The notes beneath the pieces were generated by a model. It had not been told where the DNA came from. It searched no databases and saw nothing but the letters and a program-made list of their open reading frames with translations. A stretch of 17,055 nt of DNA from Lactifluus volemus (taxonomy: Eukaryota; Basidiomycota; Agaricomycetes; Russulales; Russulaceae): the NCBI GenBank assembly GCA_022376515.1, contig WTXI01000544.1:1-17055 (forward strand). Reading direction: 5' to 3'. Made by a program: the position numbers and the translations under genes. Every line of letters begins with the position of its first letter. Position 1 is the stretch's first letter. This document shows, in pieces, positions 7,353-16,417 of this stretch.

Positions 7353-10300
7353 ATGTATATGGCCTACTTTCGTCATTCCTTATCCAACTCTCCGATCAAT
7401 CCGATTCACATTGCGACAAGCTTCTCGCCTTGTATTCGTCACATCGTCGCGGTTCCGAGTCGCCCAAACCCAGATACGATGCCCTTATCCAATGCCTCAA
7501 AAGAGATGCTCGTTTCAGCTGGACAAGTCCCAGTTTATCTTGTTATCGACGCCCTTGATGAATGTCCCGATAATAATGGGATACCATCCCCGCGTGGAAA
7601 GGTCCTTGAGCTCGTGAAAGGACTTGTCGAGTTGCACCTTCCAAATTTGCGGCTGTTTGTCACCAGTCGCCCCGAGAGCGACATCCGAGCTGTTCTCGAT
7701 CCCCTCACTTGTACTTCCTTATCCCTTCACGACCAAGAGGGACAGAAGACAGACATTGTTGATTATATCAACCATGTTATTGACTCGGAGGCGACGATGA
7801 AGCGATGGCGAGAGGAAGACAAGACCTTGGTTATAAAAATGCTCTCAGACAGGGCCGGTGGGATGTGAGGACATCACTGTCTATGTTATACTCCCTCATG
7901 TTTTTGAGCAGGTTTCGCTGGGTGTATTGCCAGCTTGAGCGGCTACGTCGTTGCATTGTGTCAAGTGTGCGGGCCATCCTTCAAGAATTGCCTGAATCCC
8001 TTGATGAGACGTATGCCCGGATACTCCGAGAAATTGCCAAAGAGAATCGAGAATACGCGTATCGTCTTTTGCAATGTCTCACGGTCGCTACTCGCCCACT
8101 TCGTGTTGAGGAACTCGCAGAAGTGATTGCGATAGACTTCACCACGCAGGGGACTCCGACACTCGATGGTGATTTTCGCTGGGAGGATGACGAAGAGGCC
8201 ATCCTATTGGCATGCTCCAGCCTAGTCGCCGTCATTGATCACAAAGGTTCCCGGATTGTTCAATTTTCGCACTTCTCGGTCAAGGAATTCCTCACCTCGG
8301 GCCGGCTTGCCAGCTTAGAAGATGCTTCGTATTATTATGTTCAACCGGAACGTGCACACATAGTGATGGCGCAAGCTTGCCTCGCTGTCTTGCTTCGGTT
8401 GGCGGATAGCATCGAGGGCCTTCCTCTAGCCGATTATGCCGCTGCGCACTTCGGGAACCATGCGGAGTTCGGAGATGTGATTTCACACATACGAGATGGG
8501 CTCGACACTCTGCTTGACCCGAAGAAGCCGCACTTGTTTGCGTGGCGCAATGCTCATCTACGTTTTTGGGGAAGGATCAGTTATATAAACCCTTTATATC
8601 ACGTTGCTGAACGTGGATTCCTTGGCATGGCCAGGCGCCTCATTTCGAGACGTCCAAAAGATGTAAACGTCCGGTCTCTCCACAACCGTACACCATTGCA
8701 CGCAGCGGTGTTTGAGGGGCACATCGAGGTGTCAAGGTTACTACTTGCGTCAGGAGGCCACCAATATCGATATCTGCATGGGGATCAGACGCCGCTTCAT
8801 TTAGCATCAGAACGTGGACACCTCGAAATTGTGCAGCTGCTACTTGACGAGGATGTCCGTAGGGGAAAACATACCACCTCATTACGTCCTATGGCAAAAC
8901 TTAGATGGTTCAGGTCGCTTGTACGCACTACGGGTGTCCATGCCTGCGATTATGAGCGTTCGACACCACTACACCTCGCTTGCAGGAGCGGACACCACGC
9001 CATTGCGCAGTTACTGCTAGATCGAAATGCAGATGTAGACGCACTGGACAAGTCATCTTCAACTCCTCTGCATCTGGCGTTAGTCCATATGCCCTTTACC
9101 GACACCGAGTCCGAATCGTTCAAGGCGGTCGTCGCAGTGCTTGTCAAATCCAACGCGAGCGTTAACGTTCAAAGATATAACGGCGAGACACCACTACACG
9201 TAGCGTGTCAGGTTGGGCACCAGGACGTCGTGCAGTTATTACTGGATCAACACGCGAATATGGAAGTGCAGGATGATTCCCAGTCGACACCTCTGCTTCT
9301 AGCGTTACAGGACGAGGGACATTTTCGAACCACGCACGAGGCTGTGGCCAAACTGCTTATCGAATCTGGTGCAAACTTTAAGGTTCGGAACAATGAAGGC
9401 CACACACCACTACACCTCGCGGCGAAGCACGGATATCACGACATCGTTCGGTTGTTGCTTCATCGGGGTGTTGATGTGGACGTACAGGATAAATCCCACT
9501 CAACTCCTCTACATTTTGCATTACGCTACAGGGTGCGTTTGAATATGGAGGTGTTCAAGGTGTTAGTCGAATCTGGTGCAAATGTCAAGATACGAGATGA
9601 TCAAGGCCGGACACCGCTACACCTCGCAGGTGGCCCTGGGGTCATATCGTCATTACTGAGCCGAGGTGCGGAAATAGATGCACAGGATAACGACCACTCA
9701 ACTCCGCTTCATGCCGCGTTATCGATAAAGGATAACGGTTCTGTGGAGTTGCTGATCGAAAATGGCGCAAATATCCACGCGCGGAACAAGCAGGGGCAGA
9801 CCCCACTCCACGTCGCGTTGAGGCAGGAGTTGCGTTATTTAGTGGGCATTCGCGATGACATTTTCCACGCACGAAGCGACGAGGAAAGAACAGTACGAAA
9901 CCTTTTAGGCTTTCACGGAAACCTCAAGACGATGCGAGTATTGCTGAGCCAAGGTGCAGAAGTTGACGCACAAGATAGGCATCACCTAACTCCGCTGCAC
10001 CTGGCGTCAAACCAGGGGGTCGAAGCTTCGAAGTTGTTGATCGAATTTGGTGCAAATGTCCATGCACGGAGCAAGGAGGGGAAGACAGCATTTCACTTTG
10101 CATCGATTCTTGGAAATCTCGAGACCATGCAATTTTTACTGAGTCAAAGTGCGGAAGTCGATGCACAAGATAGGCATCACCTAACTCCGCTGCACCTGGC
10201 GTCATCCCAGAAGGAAGTCCATGCTGTAAGGCTGTTGATCAAACGTGGCGCAAACATCCATGCACGGAGCGACGAGGGGGAGACAGCCTTACACTTTGCA

Positions 10301-10630
10301 TCAAAGTGTAGAAGGCCCAAGACTGTGCGGTATCTATTGGACCAAGGCGCAAACGTGGACGCGCAGGATAATAATCACTTGACTCCACTGCACCTGGTGT
10401 CATCCACGTCGAACGAGGAACTTGTAGAACTGCTAATTGAATATGGCGCAAATCTTCATATGAAAAACAAGGAGGGAAAGACGCCATTCCAGGTTGCGTC
10501 GAAGACGAAGGTCAAGCGAATGCTGTCGAAGCATTTACATCCCCCCACACCGAAAAGATCTGGTAGCCGAGTCCGTAGGATTTTTTCACTATCAAAAAAG
10601 ACTCGTATGTATTCTACTGGATCTTCGTAA
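7353..10630 (+). CDS. NLR copy B, intact part: NACHT second half plus ankyrin repeats
   Basis: Reading 7353-7864, removing one 47-nt intron (7865-7911, GTGAGG...GAGCAG) and continuing 7912-10630 gives an open frame of 1,076 codons. The join restores AGGMFRWVYCQLERL, typical for this family. The first 50 codons are out of the ancestral frame; true homology starts at about 7503 (EMLVSAGQVP). Then come Walker B VYLVIDALDEC (about 7533-7565), VTSRPESDIRAVL, the post-NACHT helices ESLDETYARILREI, RPLRVEELAEVIAIDF and FSHFSVKEFLTS, and from about 8589 some 18-19 ankyrin repeats ending at about 10510 in a basic tail (KRSGSRVRRIFSLSKKT). The family acts as cytosolic signalling NTPases with ankyrins as sensor. 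Because Goodbye and P-loop lie in the broken upstream part, a product made from here would lack ATP-binding Walker A. The apparent start codons at 7353, 7359 and 7479 are all opportunistic. Confidence 0.7.
7865..7911 (+). other. Intron in the NACHT region of NLR B
   Basis: GTGAGG...TTTTTGAGCAG, 47 nt, contains an in-frame stop. Splicing joins GGM to FRWVYCQ. The homologous 49-nt intron is at 16369-16417 in copy C. Confidence 0.85.
8589..10510 (+). repeat. Ankyrin repeat array, copy B
   Basis: About 18-19 repeats of about 33 residues. The C-terminal half alternates two types (DAQD-xxHLTPLHLAS and HARS-xEGxTALHFAS), forming a module of about 66 residues. A 42-nt identical stretch occurs at 9968-10009 and 10163-10204, 195 bp apart, showing recent homogenisation or duplication of modules. 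One region (HVALRQELRYLVGIRDDIF, about 9810-9865) looks like the scar of an internal deletion relative to copy A. Confidence 0.85.
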
Positions 10631-11182
10631 GTAGTGTATACTCATGGTTTTCTTTCAGGTTAGCATTTGTTACGGGGTGTACCGAGATCGCGATCCCTTC
10701 ATGTCCACTGAGTAATAATGTGAGCGGAGCGCAATCGCCGATATCAGGAGGGACGATGAACTTATTGAACTTTGTCCAGCACACTTTCGGTTTCCCGTGA
10801 GCGTATGTGGTCACCTGATCAAATGCGAAAGATAGAGAGCAAGTGCAAAGTTACGAACATGATGGCTGGCTATATGCGTGTGTGTTAGGTTTGTACTTTG
10901 TTTTGAGAAGGGAGTGAAAGATAAGAAAGGGGGAAATTAGTTGTTGCCAGCAGTCAGAGTATCACAAAATTGTAGGTATACGATGGACGATGGACGTTGT
11001 ACATGTGGTATGTGTCAGGTCCATGGACTTATGTATATTTATCAGCCTTTATTTTTCATCCATAATTTTCATCCTCCCCTCCTTCCATCCCGCGGGAACC
11101 GCCGTGTAACTATTCTTTGATGATCTGTGCGCACAACTTGCAGGGATAATCAAATCCTGTGCATCCGAGGGCAACCAAACTG
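10631..11182. other. Convergent spacer between NLR B and GT B
   Basis: No gene supported. After about 40 bp (to about 10670) similarity to the spacer after NLR A is lost. It includes a purine-rich stretch (about 10910-10945) and a short GATGGAC duplication (about 10981-10996). Confidence 0.55.
11048..11053 (-). promoter_or_regulatory. Candidate polyadenylation hexamer of GT B
   Basis: TTTATT on plus reads AATAAA on minus, about 130 nt past the GT B stop codon. Confidence 0.3.
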
Positions 11183-11260
11183 TCACCAGAACCTTGTCTT
11201 ATGCCAATCGATACCGCACGCAGCCCGCAGCATCACCACATTAGACGTCATGGTGGAAAA

Positions 11261-11327
11261 CTGAAAAACTCTGCGGATCAAAAAAAAAAAACACCTTAAC
11301 AGCTCTGTGATCACCGAGTCGACGCAC
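11261..11327 (-). other. Last intron of GT B with a T12 tract
   Basis: GTGCGT...TTTTTCAG, 67 nt against 51 nt in copy A. It includes a run of 12 T on minus (A at 11280-11291 on plus) ahead of the acceptor. Splicing joins GNG to FSTMTSNVVMLR. Confidence 0.75.
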
Positions 11328-12413
11328 CCCATTACCGATAAATATCTCCGACCGCTGCGCAATGGCCATGTCCACCGCCTGCGAATTGTGCCTCTGCTCA
11401 CGCGTCAGCCGCAAGTCTCGGCTGGTCCCTATATGCTCCCATTCGTCCATGCCCTGGGTCCGCGCATCCTCTTGAAGGGCGTTCTTCAGCTCTTGAAGCC
11501 ACTCGGGCCGCCCGTCAGCACGCACACGCGCCTGAGCGTCGTCATGGACAAGAACGAGGCACGCACATCGCGCACACGTGAGACTATCTGATCTATCTCG
11601 GGGAAGCAATGCGCACGGTACCGTGCGAGCTCTTCAGGCGGTGCGTGGCCCTGACTGTGCACGGCTGGAGGGAGGAACCGGCCCGGTAATCCGGGGAACT
11701 CGTTGAAGCCCATGAAACGTGCCGACCAATTGGCGATATCTTTACAGTGCTCGAGGTAGTCTCCGCGTCGGATGTGTAAAGCAAGAAAACATGAGAGGGT
11801 TGTAGGAGCAGAAGACGGAACGAAATCAGATGGAGTGGAGTCGGAAAGCGCGGGGTGGATGATAGGTGCGTTCGCGGCAAGCGGAGCAGTTACGAGGGGT
11901 GACCAGGAAATGTGTGTCAGGATTGGGGATGTGACAAGCGAAGCCATATGTCAAGTAACCGTTTTGAAGTCCCGATTAACCTATTCCGGCCTGATCAGTT
12001 TACGAGAACGGGGTAGCAAGGAGAGATCCAAACCATAAATAGAAGATCTGCCCTGAATGCTCTTTGATCTCGACGCAGCGATCCTCAATCTTCTCTAGTT
12101 TGTCAATCCACACCTGTAGTGTCGTTGCAGCAGAAGGTTCTGATATCCCACCATTGATTTCTGTAGAATCGCTTATAGTGGGGTTAGGGCATACTTCATT
12201 GAAGAACTCGGGAACGACCGCGGATGGTGGAAATGGATCTCCGGCGACCGGGCCTGAGTTCGGGAGTGGAATTGCAGCACGAGTAATATACGTGGGAAAA
12301 GCGACGTAACGGAGAGCAGCGCGGTTAAGGGCACACGCGTGGGGATCGGCTTGCCATTGTAATTGGAGAAGTCGTTGGATGTCTTGTCCCAAGTATAGTT
12401 CTCAAATACGTAA

Positions 12414-12527
12414 CTACTACCCGAGGGGAAGAACAGAAAAAGGAAGTTGTGTGAATACACGCGCACAGAAAGATACACGTCCGGCCGGGAGAAGGCGACA
12501 CGAATATGACAGTGAAAGGAGGTATCC
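12414..12527 (-). other. Former intron 2 of GT B, donor lost, now open in frame
   Basis: The homologous intron in GT A is 107 nt with GTATGC and TAG ends. In GT B the donor is mutated (GG), two insertions (+4 and +3) bring the length to 114 nt, and the 38 codons contain no stop, so retention would keep the reading frame into YVFENYTWD. Confidence 0.55.
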
Positions 12528-13623
12528 ATCCTTTTAGCAAGGTATGCGAGGTGTGCGTTCAACACCATCTCCTGCATCGCATTCCCCCATCCTAGACCTT
12601 TGAATCGTTCAATTCAGTAACTTGAAACAGGAAGACTGCGGAAACGCACCCCAGACGTGGTTTGAAAAACATATGTACCGACCTTCCCTGCGTTGTGGAT
12701 AAGGCAGGTCGGGGTCATGCTGAGGCAAGCGTTTCTCCCTAATGTGCCATTCGTAGAAGCGTGGAGGGTTCTTGCCGCTTTCTGACTTGGGGAGATCCTT
12801 CAAAAAGACAAGTAGTTCATCCTGGCTCGAGCTATCGAGATGGAATAAGAGAGCTATTGTGCCAAGGATGACCAGGCCAAAGAAGGAGCTTCGAAAACGA
12901 CGGGGAATGAAAGGGCGGGGTCGAAAGGGAGAGGAATATGGCTTTTCGTGGGAGACTGGGCCAGGAAGACTCTGTGTTACCGGAGCAGCATATAAAGAGG
13001 TAAAACCTGGCAAAGTCGTGTTGCTCCGAGTTAGTTGCGAGGGCTCGGGAATTTAATGTCATCGTGCTGCAATTAGCGGTATAACTTCCCGATCGAGCTG
13101 AAACCCAGCTTCGCAACATGGGACGAGCCAGCAGTCATCCTACATCTGGACACGATCCAGCCTTTTTATGACGATTGAACGCTACAAACATACAGATGAG
13201 AACTGTTATGGGATACAGCATTGATTTTATTTTCTTCAGTTTCTTACCCACTTTTACGATTACCGTTATCGCAGCGACCGACTTAGATCGCGGGTGTCGT
13301 CAAGCGCGTCGACGTGAAGACCCAAAACACGCCTGCGTAGTTTCGGCGAGTTCCGGTTTATATTCTCACGCCTCCCACACCTGAACCGGACTAACTTAGC
13401 GATGCTTGTAACAAAAAAAAGGTCCTTTCCCATAGATTTCACAGTACTATCATTCGGAGTTGTACCCGTTGCTTCATCCACTGTCCTCTGTAATCACAAA
13501 GCACATTCAATATATCTACCGTAAGGATGTGCTACACAACGCATCGTATGCATCGTGCTCCGAGTGGATGCATGTCAGAGACGATCCACTTCAGAGTGGA
13601 GTACACGTATCCCCTCCTTGAGA

Positions 13624-13860
13624 GGAGAGAGACGGAGGATGGGTGGGTACCATGGGGTATCTTGTGGGAGGAAATCATCATAGCCACCAAAAGAGGGCAA
13701 ACGAGAGCCGGCATGACTGTGGCAAAGTACCATCAAGGGAATGCGAAACTAATCGTCATGGACTCACCCCGAAGCCAAGATGGGATGGAAAAAAAAAAAA
13801 ACTAAGCAGGAAGTGGGGGAAGGAAGTTGACCCTACTTGCAGTTGAGTAACCGTAGCAGC
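13624..13860. other. Segment present only in the right-hand divergent spacer
   Basis: The flanks (CCCCTCCTTGAGAGG on the left, TGTGGTAGC...GCGCGCGATGAAG on the right) are directly joined in the left spacer near 5285. The segment carries an A13 run (13789-13801). I recognise no transposon ends or clear target-site duplication. It could be an insertion here or a deletion in the left copy. Confidence 0.5.
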
Positions 13861-14120
13861 TGTGGTAGCGAGGCGCGCGATGAAGCGGGGTCAAAGGTGG
13901 ACACTAGTTGTCGCTCCAACTCGACCTTGGTGGTTCTGAAACACGCCAGATGAATAATAATGGCAGCAAGTACGACGGTACCGGGTGATGATGAAGAAAA
14001 ATGAGAATTAGAGATGTACCGATGTACCAAGCCAGGACCGCACGTCCAACAGTCGTCTCAATCTACAACTCACAAAATTTCCTTCTCCAACTAGCTCAGT
14101 CACGGCTGAACGGGAGAAAA

Positions 14121-14126
14121 TATATA
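14121..14126 (+). promoter_or_regulatory. Candidate TATA box of NLR C
   Basis: TATATA in the block shared with 5575-5580, 266 nt before the NLR C ATG. Confidence 0.35.
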
Positions 14127-14156
14127 GGGGAGGAGCCAATCCACACCTGTGATATC

Positions 14157-14198
14157 ATGGAAAAATATGAGAACAGCGTACACTCGATATCTTGGTGA
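14157..14198 (+). CDS. Short upstream ORF of NLR C (13 codons)
   Basis: Identical in sequence to 5671-5712 (MEKYENSVHSISW, stop TGA), including the flanking GATATC. Here it begins only 31 nt after the TATATA box because of the 60-bp length difference, so if that box sets the start of transcription the ATG may fall at or before the cap site. Its role is uncertain. Confidence 0.25.
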   Translation: MEKYENSVHSISW

Positions 14199-14300
14199 CT
14201 AACGAAAGTTAATGAGACGAGAAGATATAAGGATCGAGGTATGATTATAGGCGGTGCATCCATGTCAGCGGCGGGAGTGGCGTTTGTAAGGATAGCAAAT

Positions 14301-14343
14301 AGGACCCCCGGGAAGTGCTTTGTAGTGTCAGGGGCACTTATCC
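14301..14343 (+). promoter_or_regulatory. Conserved block upstream of NLR C start
   Basis: Counterpart of 5783-5825 with one substitution, 48 nt before the ATG. Confidence 0.35.
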
Positions 14344-15639
14344 TTGGATATCCGCCTACCGCCCTCCCGTTCTCTACACACCACTACCACCATGGCCCAC
14401 TCTCCCTCGGCGACTAACTCATATTCACGCTTTCAGCCTATCATTAATCAAGCTCTGCAAGAATATAGGAATACCACCGGGAAAGACCTCCCATCTCATC
14501 CACTATTTCGCGATCTAACCACCTGCAACTCTGCCGGTGCTATCCTTGGAGTCCTACAAAGGCAACTTCCTGGGTATGATACACCCGGGGGCCAAGAATC
14601 ATCCAAGTGGCCATGGCTTGGCACGACAGTAGATGTACTCAGCCAGGTTTTACAGACCATTGGCTCTGGCATTGGTACAGTAAGTCCTTGAAGTTCCGCA
14701 AATAGGCTCCAATCACTGCTCTTACTAGTGTTATAGGTATATCCTCCTGCGGGGGTGATGTTTTCTGCCATTTGCATACTCCTCTCCGTAAGTGTCTCGC
14801 TTCATCGTTTTGTGTGGGCCGATGTAACGCCATGCTTTTTAGGTGGCCAAGGCATTCGGCGCTAGTCACGGCTCTACTCTAGGCTCACTCTCTGAGCTCT
14901 TTGAGCACATCGTCAAGTTCCTCAAGCGCCTTGAGACTTATATGAAGGATCCGCCGATCCCGGAAATACAGGAGGTGATTGTCAAGGTCATGGCCGAAGT
15001 CCTTTCTGTCCTAGCTGTCGCGACAAAGGTGATCGAGCAGCGGCCAATACGTAAGTTGATCACTAATGACGAACAACTGGGTTGACTGAAGCGTGTAAAG
15101 AAACGTTTTTCAGCAAGCTTGTGGGATATACTGTTATTGACGACGCGCTGGATCGCTTAGACAAAGTGACGCGAGAGGAGGCTCTCACGGTGGCTACACA
15201 TGCTCTGGATGCGGCACATCGGGTGAAGGATAAAGTCATAGGCATCGCCGACGAGGTAAAGGGCGTTGAGAGCAGGGTTCACTGCATTGAAGGGAAAATG
15301 AAGCCGTTTCGTGACATCCTGGACAGTGTGTATCTTTGTCTCGCCGGTCTTTGATACATTCTTAATGTGGCACACAATCGGATAAGACCCTAGCAGCCTG
15401 GAGTCCCGGACCGTACGCGATCTCGCCATAACTCCATCATGTGCTCGAAACACTTAAACACTTTCCAGGGAACAAGTTGCGGTCGGCCCTTAGAGAATGG
15501 CTATCACCCCCAGATCCTTCTGTAAATTACAGAAATGCGCTTGAATCGTACCACAAAGGAACAACGACGTGGTTCACTCAAGGTGACACGTTTGCAGATT
15601 GGAAAAAGTCTGGCTCTCTGATGTGGATATACGGGAAGC

Positions 15640-15696
15640 GTACGCTCTCTCGTGCTTTCACCTTCGCTGCTTGCTGATAGACCTTCGGTTGAATAG
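15640..15696 (+). other. Intron splitting the Walker A codon, NLR C
   Basis: GTACGC...TTGCTGAT...GAATAG, 57 nt, same position and length as in copy B. Splicing restores GKPGSGKS. Confidence 0.85.
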
Positions 15697-15721
15697 CTGG
15701 TTCTGGAAAGAGTATTCTGAC
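15697..15721 (+). other. 25-nt P-loop microexon, NLR C
   Basis: Encodes GSGKSIL between the 57-nt intron and a 46-nt intron (GTATGT...TCCTAG, 15722-15767). Both splice borders are intact although neighbouring exons are frameshifted. Confidence 0.8.
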
Positions 15722-16368
15722 GTATGTTTCTCTCCAATCTCCTGATTTCAGTAACTATGTTTCCTAGTTCGGCGGTCATTCAAAGTATCGACGGCCCCTT
15801 CGACACTGGCTCAGCATTTCTAGCGTTTTCTTCTTTTTCGACTTTAAGGACGCAGAAAGCAAGATGTATATGGCCTACTTTCGTCATTCCTTATCCAACT
15901 CTCCGATCAATCCGATTCATATTGCGACAAGCTTCTTGCCTGTATTCGTCACATCGTCGCGGTCCGAGTCCCCCAAGCCAGGATACAACGCCCTTATGGA
16001 ATGCCTCAAAGATGCTCGTTTCAGCTGGACAAGTCCCAGTTTATCTTGTTATCGACGCCCTTGATGAATGTCCCGATCATTATGGGCTACCATCACCGCG
16101 TGGAAAGGTCCTTGAGCTTGTGAAAGGACTCGTCGAGTTGCGCCTTCCAGATTTGCGGCTGTTTGTCACCAGTCGCCCGAGAGCGACATCCGGGCTGTTC
16201 TTGATCCCCTCACTTGTACTTCCTTATCCCTTCACGACCAAGAGGGACAGAAGACAGACATAGTTATTATATCAACCATGTTATTGACTCGGAGGCGACG
16301 ATGAAGCGATGGCGAGAGGAAGACAAGACCTTGGTTATACGGACACTCTCAGACAGGGCTGGTGGGAT

Positions 16369-16417
16369 GTGAGGAGATCACTGTCTATCTGTTACACTTC
16401 CTCATATTTTTGAGCAG
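16369..16417 (+). other. NACHT-region intron of NLR C
   Basis: GTGAGG...TTTTTGAGCAG, 49 nt, homologous to 7865-7911. It joins GGM to FRWVYCQLERL. Confidence 0.8.

Larger units (their letters stand above)
5859..7502 (+). pseudogene. NLR copy B, 5' half: Goodbye domain and first half of NACHT, frame broken
   Basis: Starts at ATG 5859 in a good Kozak context (ccgccATGG). Copy C shares this start. Exons: 5859-6148, 6206-6255, 6311 to about 6800, one ending at 7124, microexon 7182-7206, and 7255 onward. Introns: 57 nt (GTAAGT...GTAG), 55 nt, one less certain near 6810-6890, 57 nt (7125-7181) and 48 nt (7207-7254). The N-terminus (RFQSIINKALQEYKNTTGKD) matches the fungal STAND N-terminal Goodbye domain; WIYGKPGSGKSIL, assembled over two introns, is Walker A. 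Frame lesions relative to copy C: 5960-6055, about 6117, 6220, 6415 (giving TGA), 6579, 6624, 6688, 7024, about 7268 and 7499. A Goodbye domain cannot be made from this copy as given. Either it is decaying or the assembly has indel errors. Confidence 0.75.
2875..10660. repeat. Tandem unit 1: GT A + divergent spacer + NLR B
   Basis: Aligns with 11183 onward in gene order, orientation, intron positions and most of the spacer. Offsets are 8308 bp at the GT stop codons and 8533 bp at the NLR start codons. Similarity fades near both gene 3' ends, so the pair with its shared 5' region appears to be the duplicated unit. Confidence 0.8.
11183..13006 (-). pseudogene. O-fucosyltransferase-like glycosyltransferase, copy B (GT B), broken
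   Basis: Paralogue of GT A with the same exon order: exon 1 (13006 to 12650) with a good type II membrane anchor (SFFGLVILGTIALLFHL) and FSNHVWG; exon 2 from 12591 (WGNAMQEMVLNAHLAYLAKR); exon 3 from 12413 (YVFENYTWDKTSNDFSNYNG); exon 4 12253-12034 (CPNPTISDSTEINGG, GQIFYLW); exon 5 11980-11328 (LIGTSKRLLDIW, LALHIRRGDYLEHCKD, FNEFPGLPGRF, PEWLQELKNAL); exon 6 11260-11183 (FSTMTSNVVMLRAA, ending TRFW, the family's usual C-terminus). Lesions: the exon 2 donor reads GGATAC instead of GTATGC; the exon 3 donor reads TTACGT instead of GTACGT; one base is missing at about 11943; four bases are missing at about 11510. The exon 4/5 acceptor lost in copy A is intact here (TAG at 11981-11983). No in-frame ATG is found before the anchor. 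Likely a Golgi or ER membrane transferase gene that is now disrupted. Confidence 0.8.
13007..14391. promoter_or_regulatory. Divergent spacer / shared 5' region of GT B and NLR C
   Basis: Paralogue of 4704-5858. It keeps the CTAAC branch-point-like site and TTTGCCAG acceptor near GT exon 1 (cut near 13007), the block from 13480 to 13623 that is near-identical to the left spacer, the TATATA box, the short ORF and the CCCCCGGG block. It differs by an extra ~235-bp segment and by lacking the two segments (~32 and ~60 bp) seen on the left. No convincing gene lies here. Confidence 0.55.

Noticed and set aside
8990..10500. CRISPR-like or satellite periodicity
   Set aside because: The periodicity is the ~99/198-nt ankyrin coding repeat, with divergent units and no spacers.
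10629..10660. Mini-intron GTAAGT...TTTCAG at the end of NLR B extending the protein by about 55 codons
   Set aside because: Only 32 nt, shorter than every other intron here (46 nt or more), no branch point, and copy A has GTCAGT at the donor. The stop at 10628-10630 is simpler.
14344..14391. Upstream in-frame ATG adding 16 residues to NLR C
   Set aside because: Copy B lacks it, its context is weaker, and the Goodbye family usually begins close to the MAHSPSATNS start at 14392.
15050..15113. Possible intron GTAAGT...CACTAATGAC...TTTTTCAG in exon 3 of NLR C (also in B near 6517-6582)
   Set aside because: The signals look good, but joining the ends puts the downstream KLVGYTVIDDALD out of frame by one base, and the interval is an open frame in copy B up to a local one-base insertion. 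I kept it as exon; cDNA would decide.
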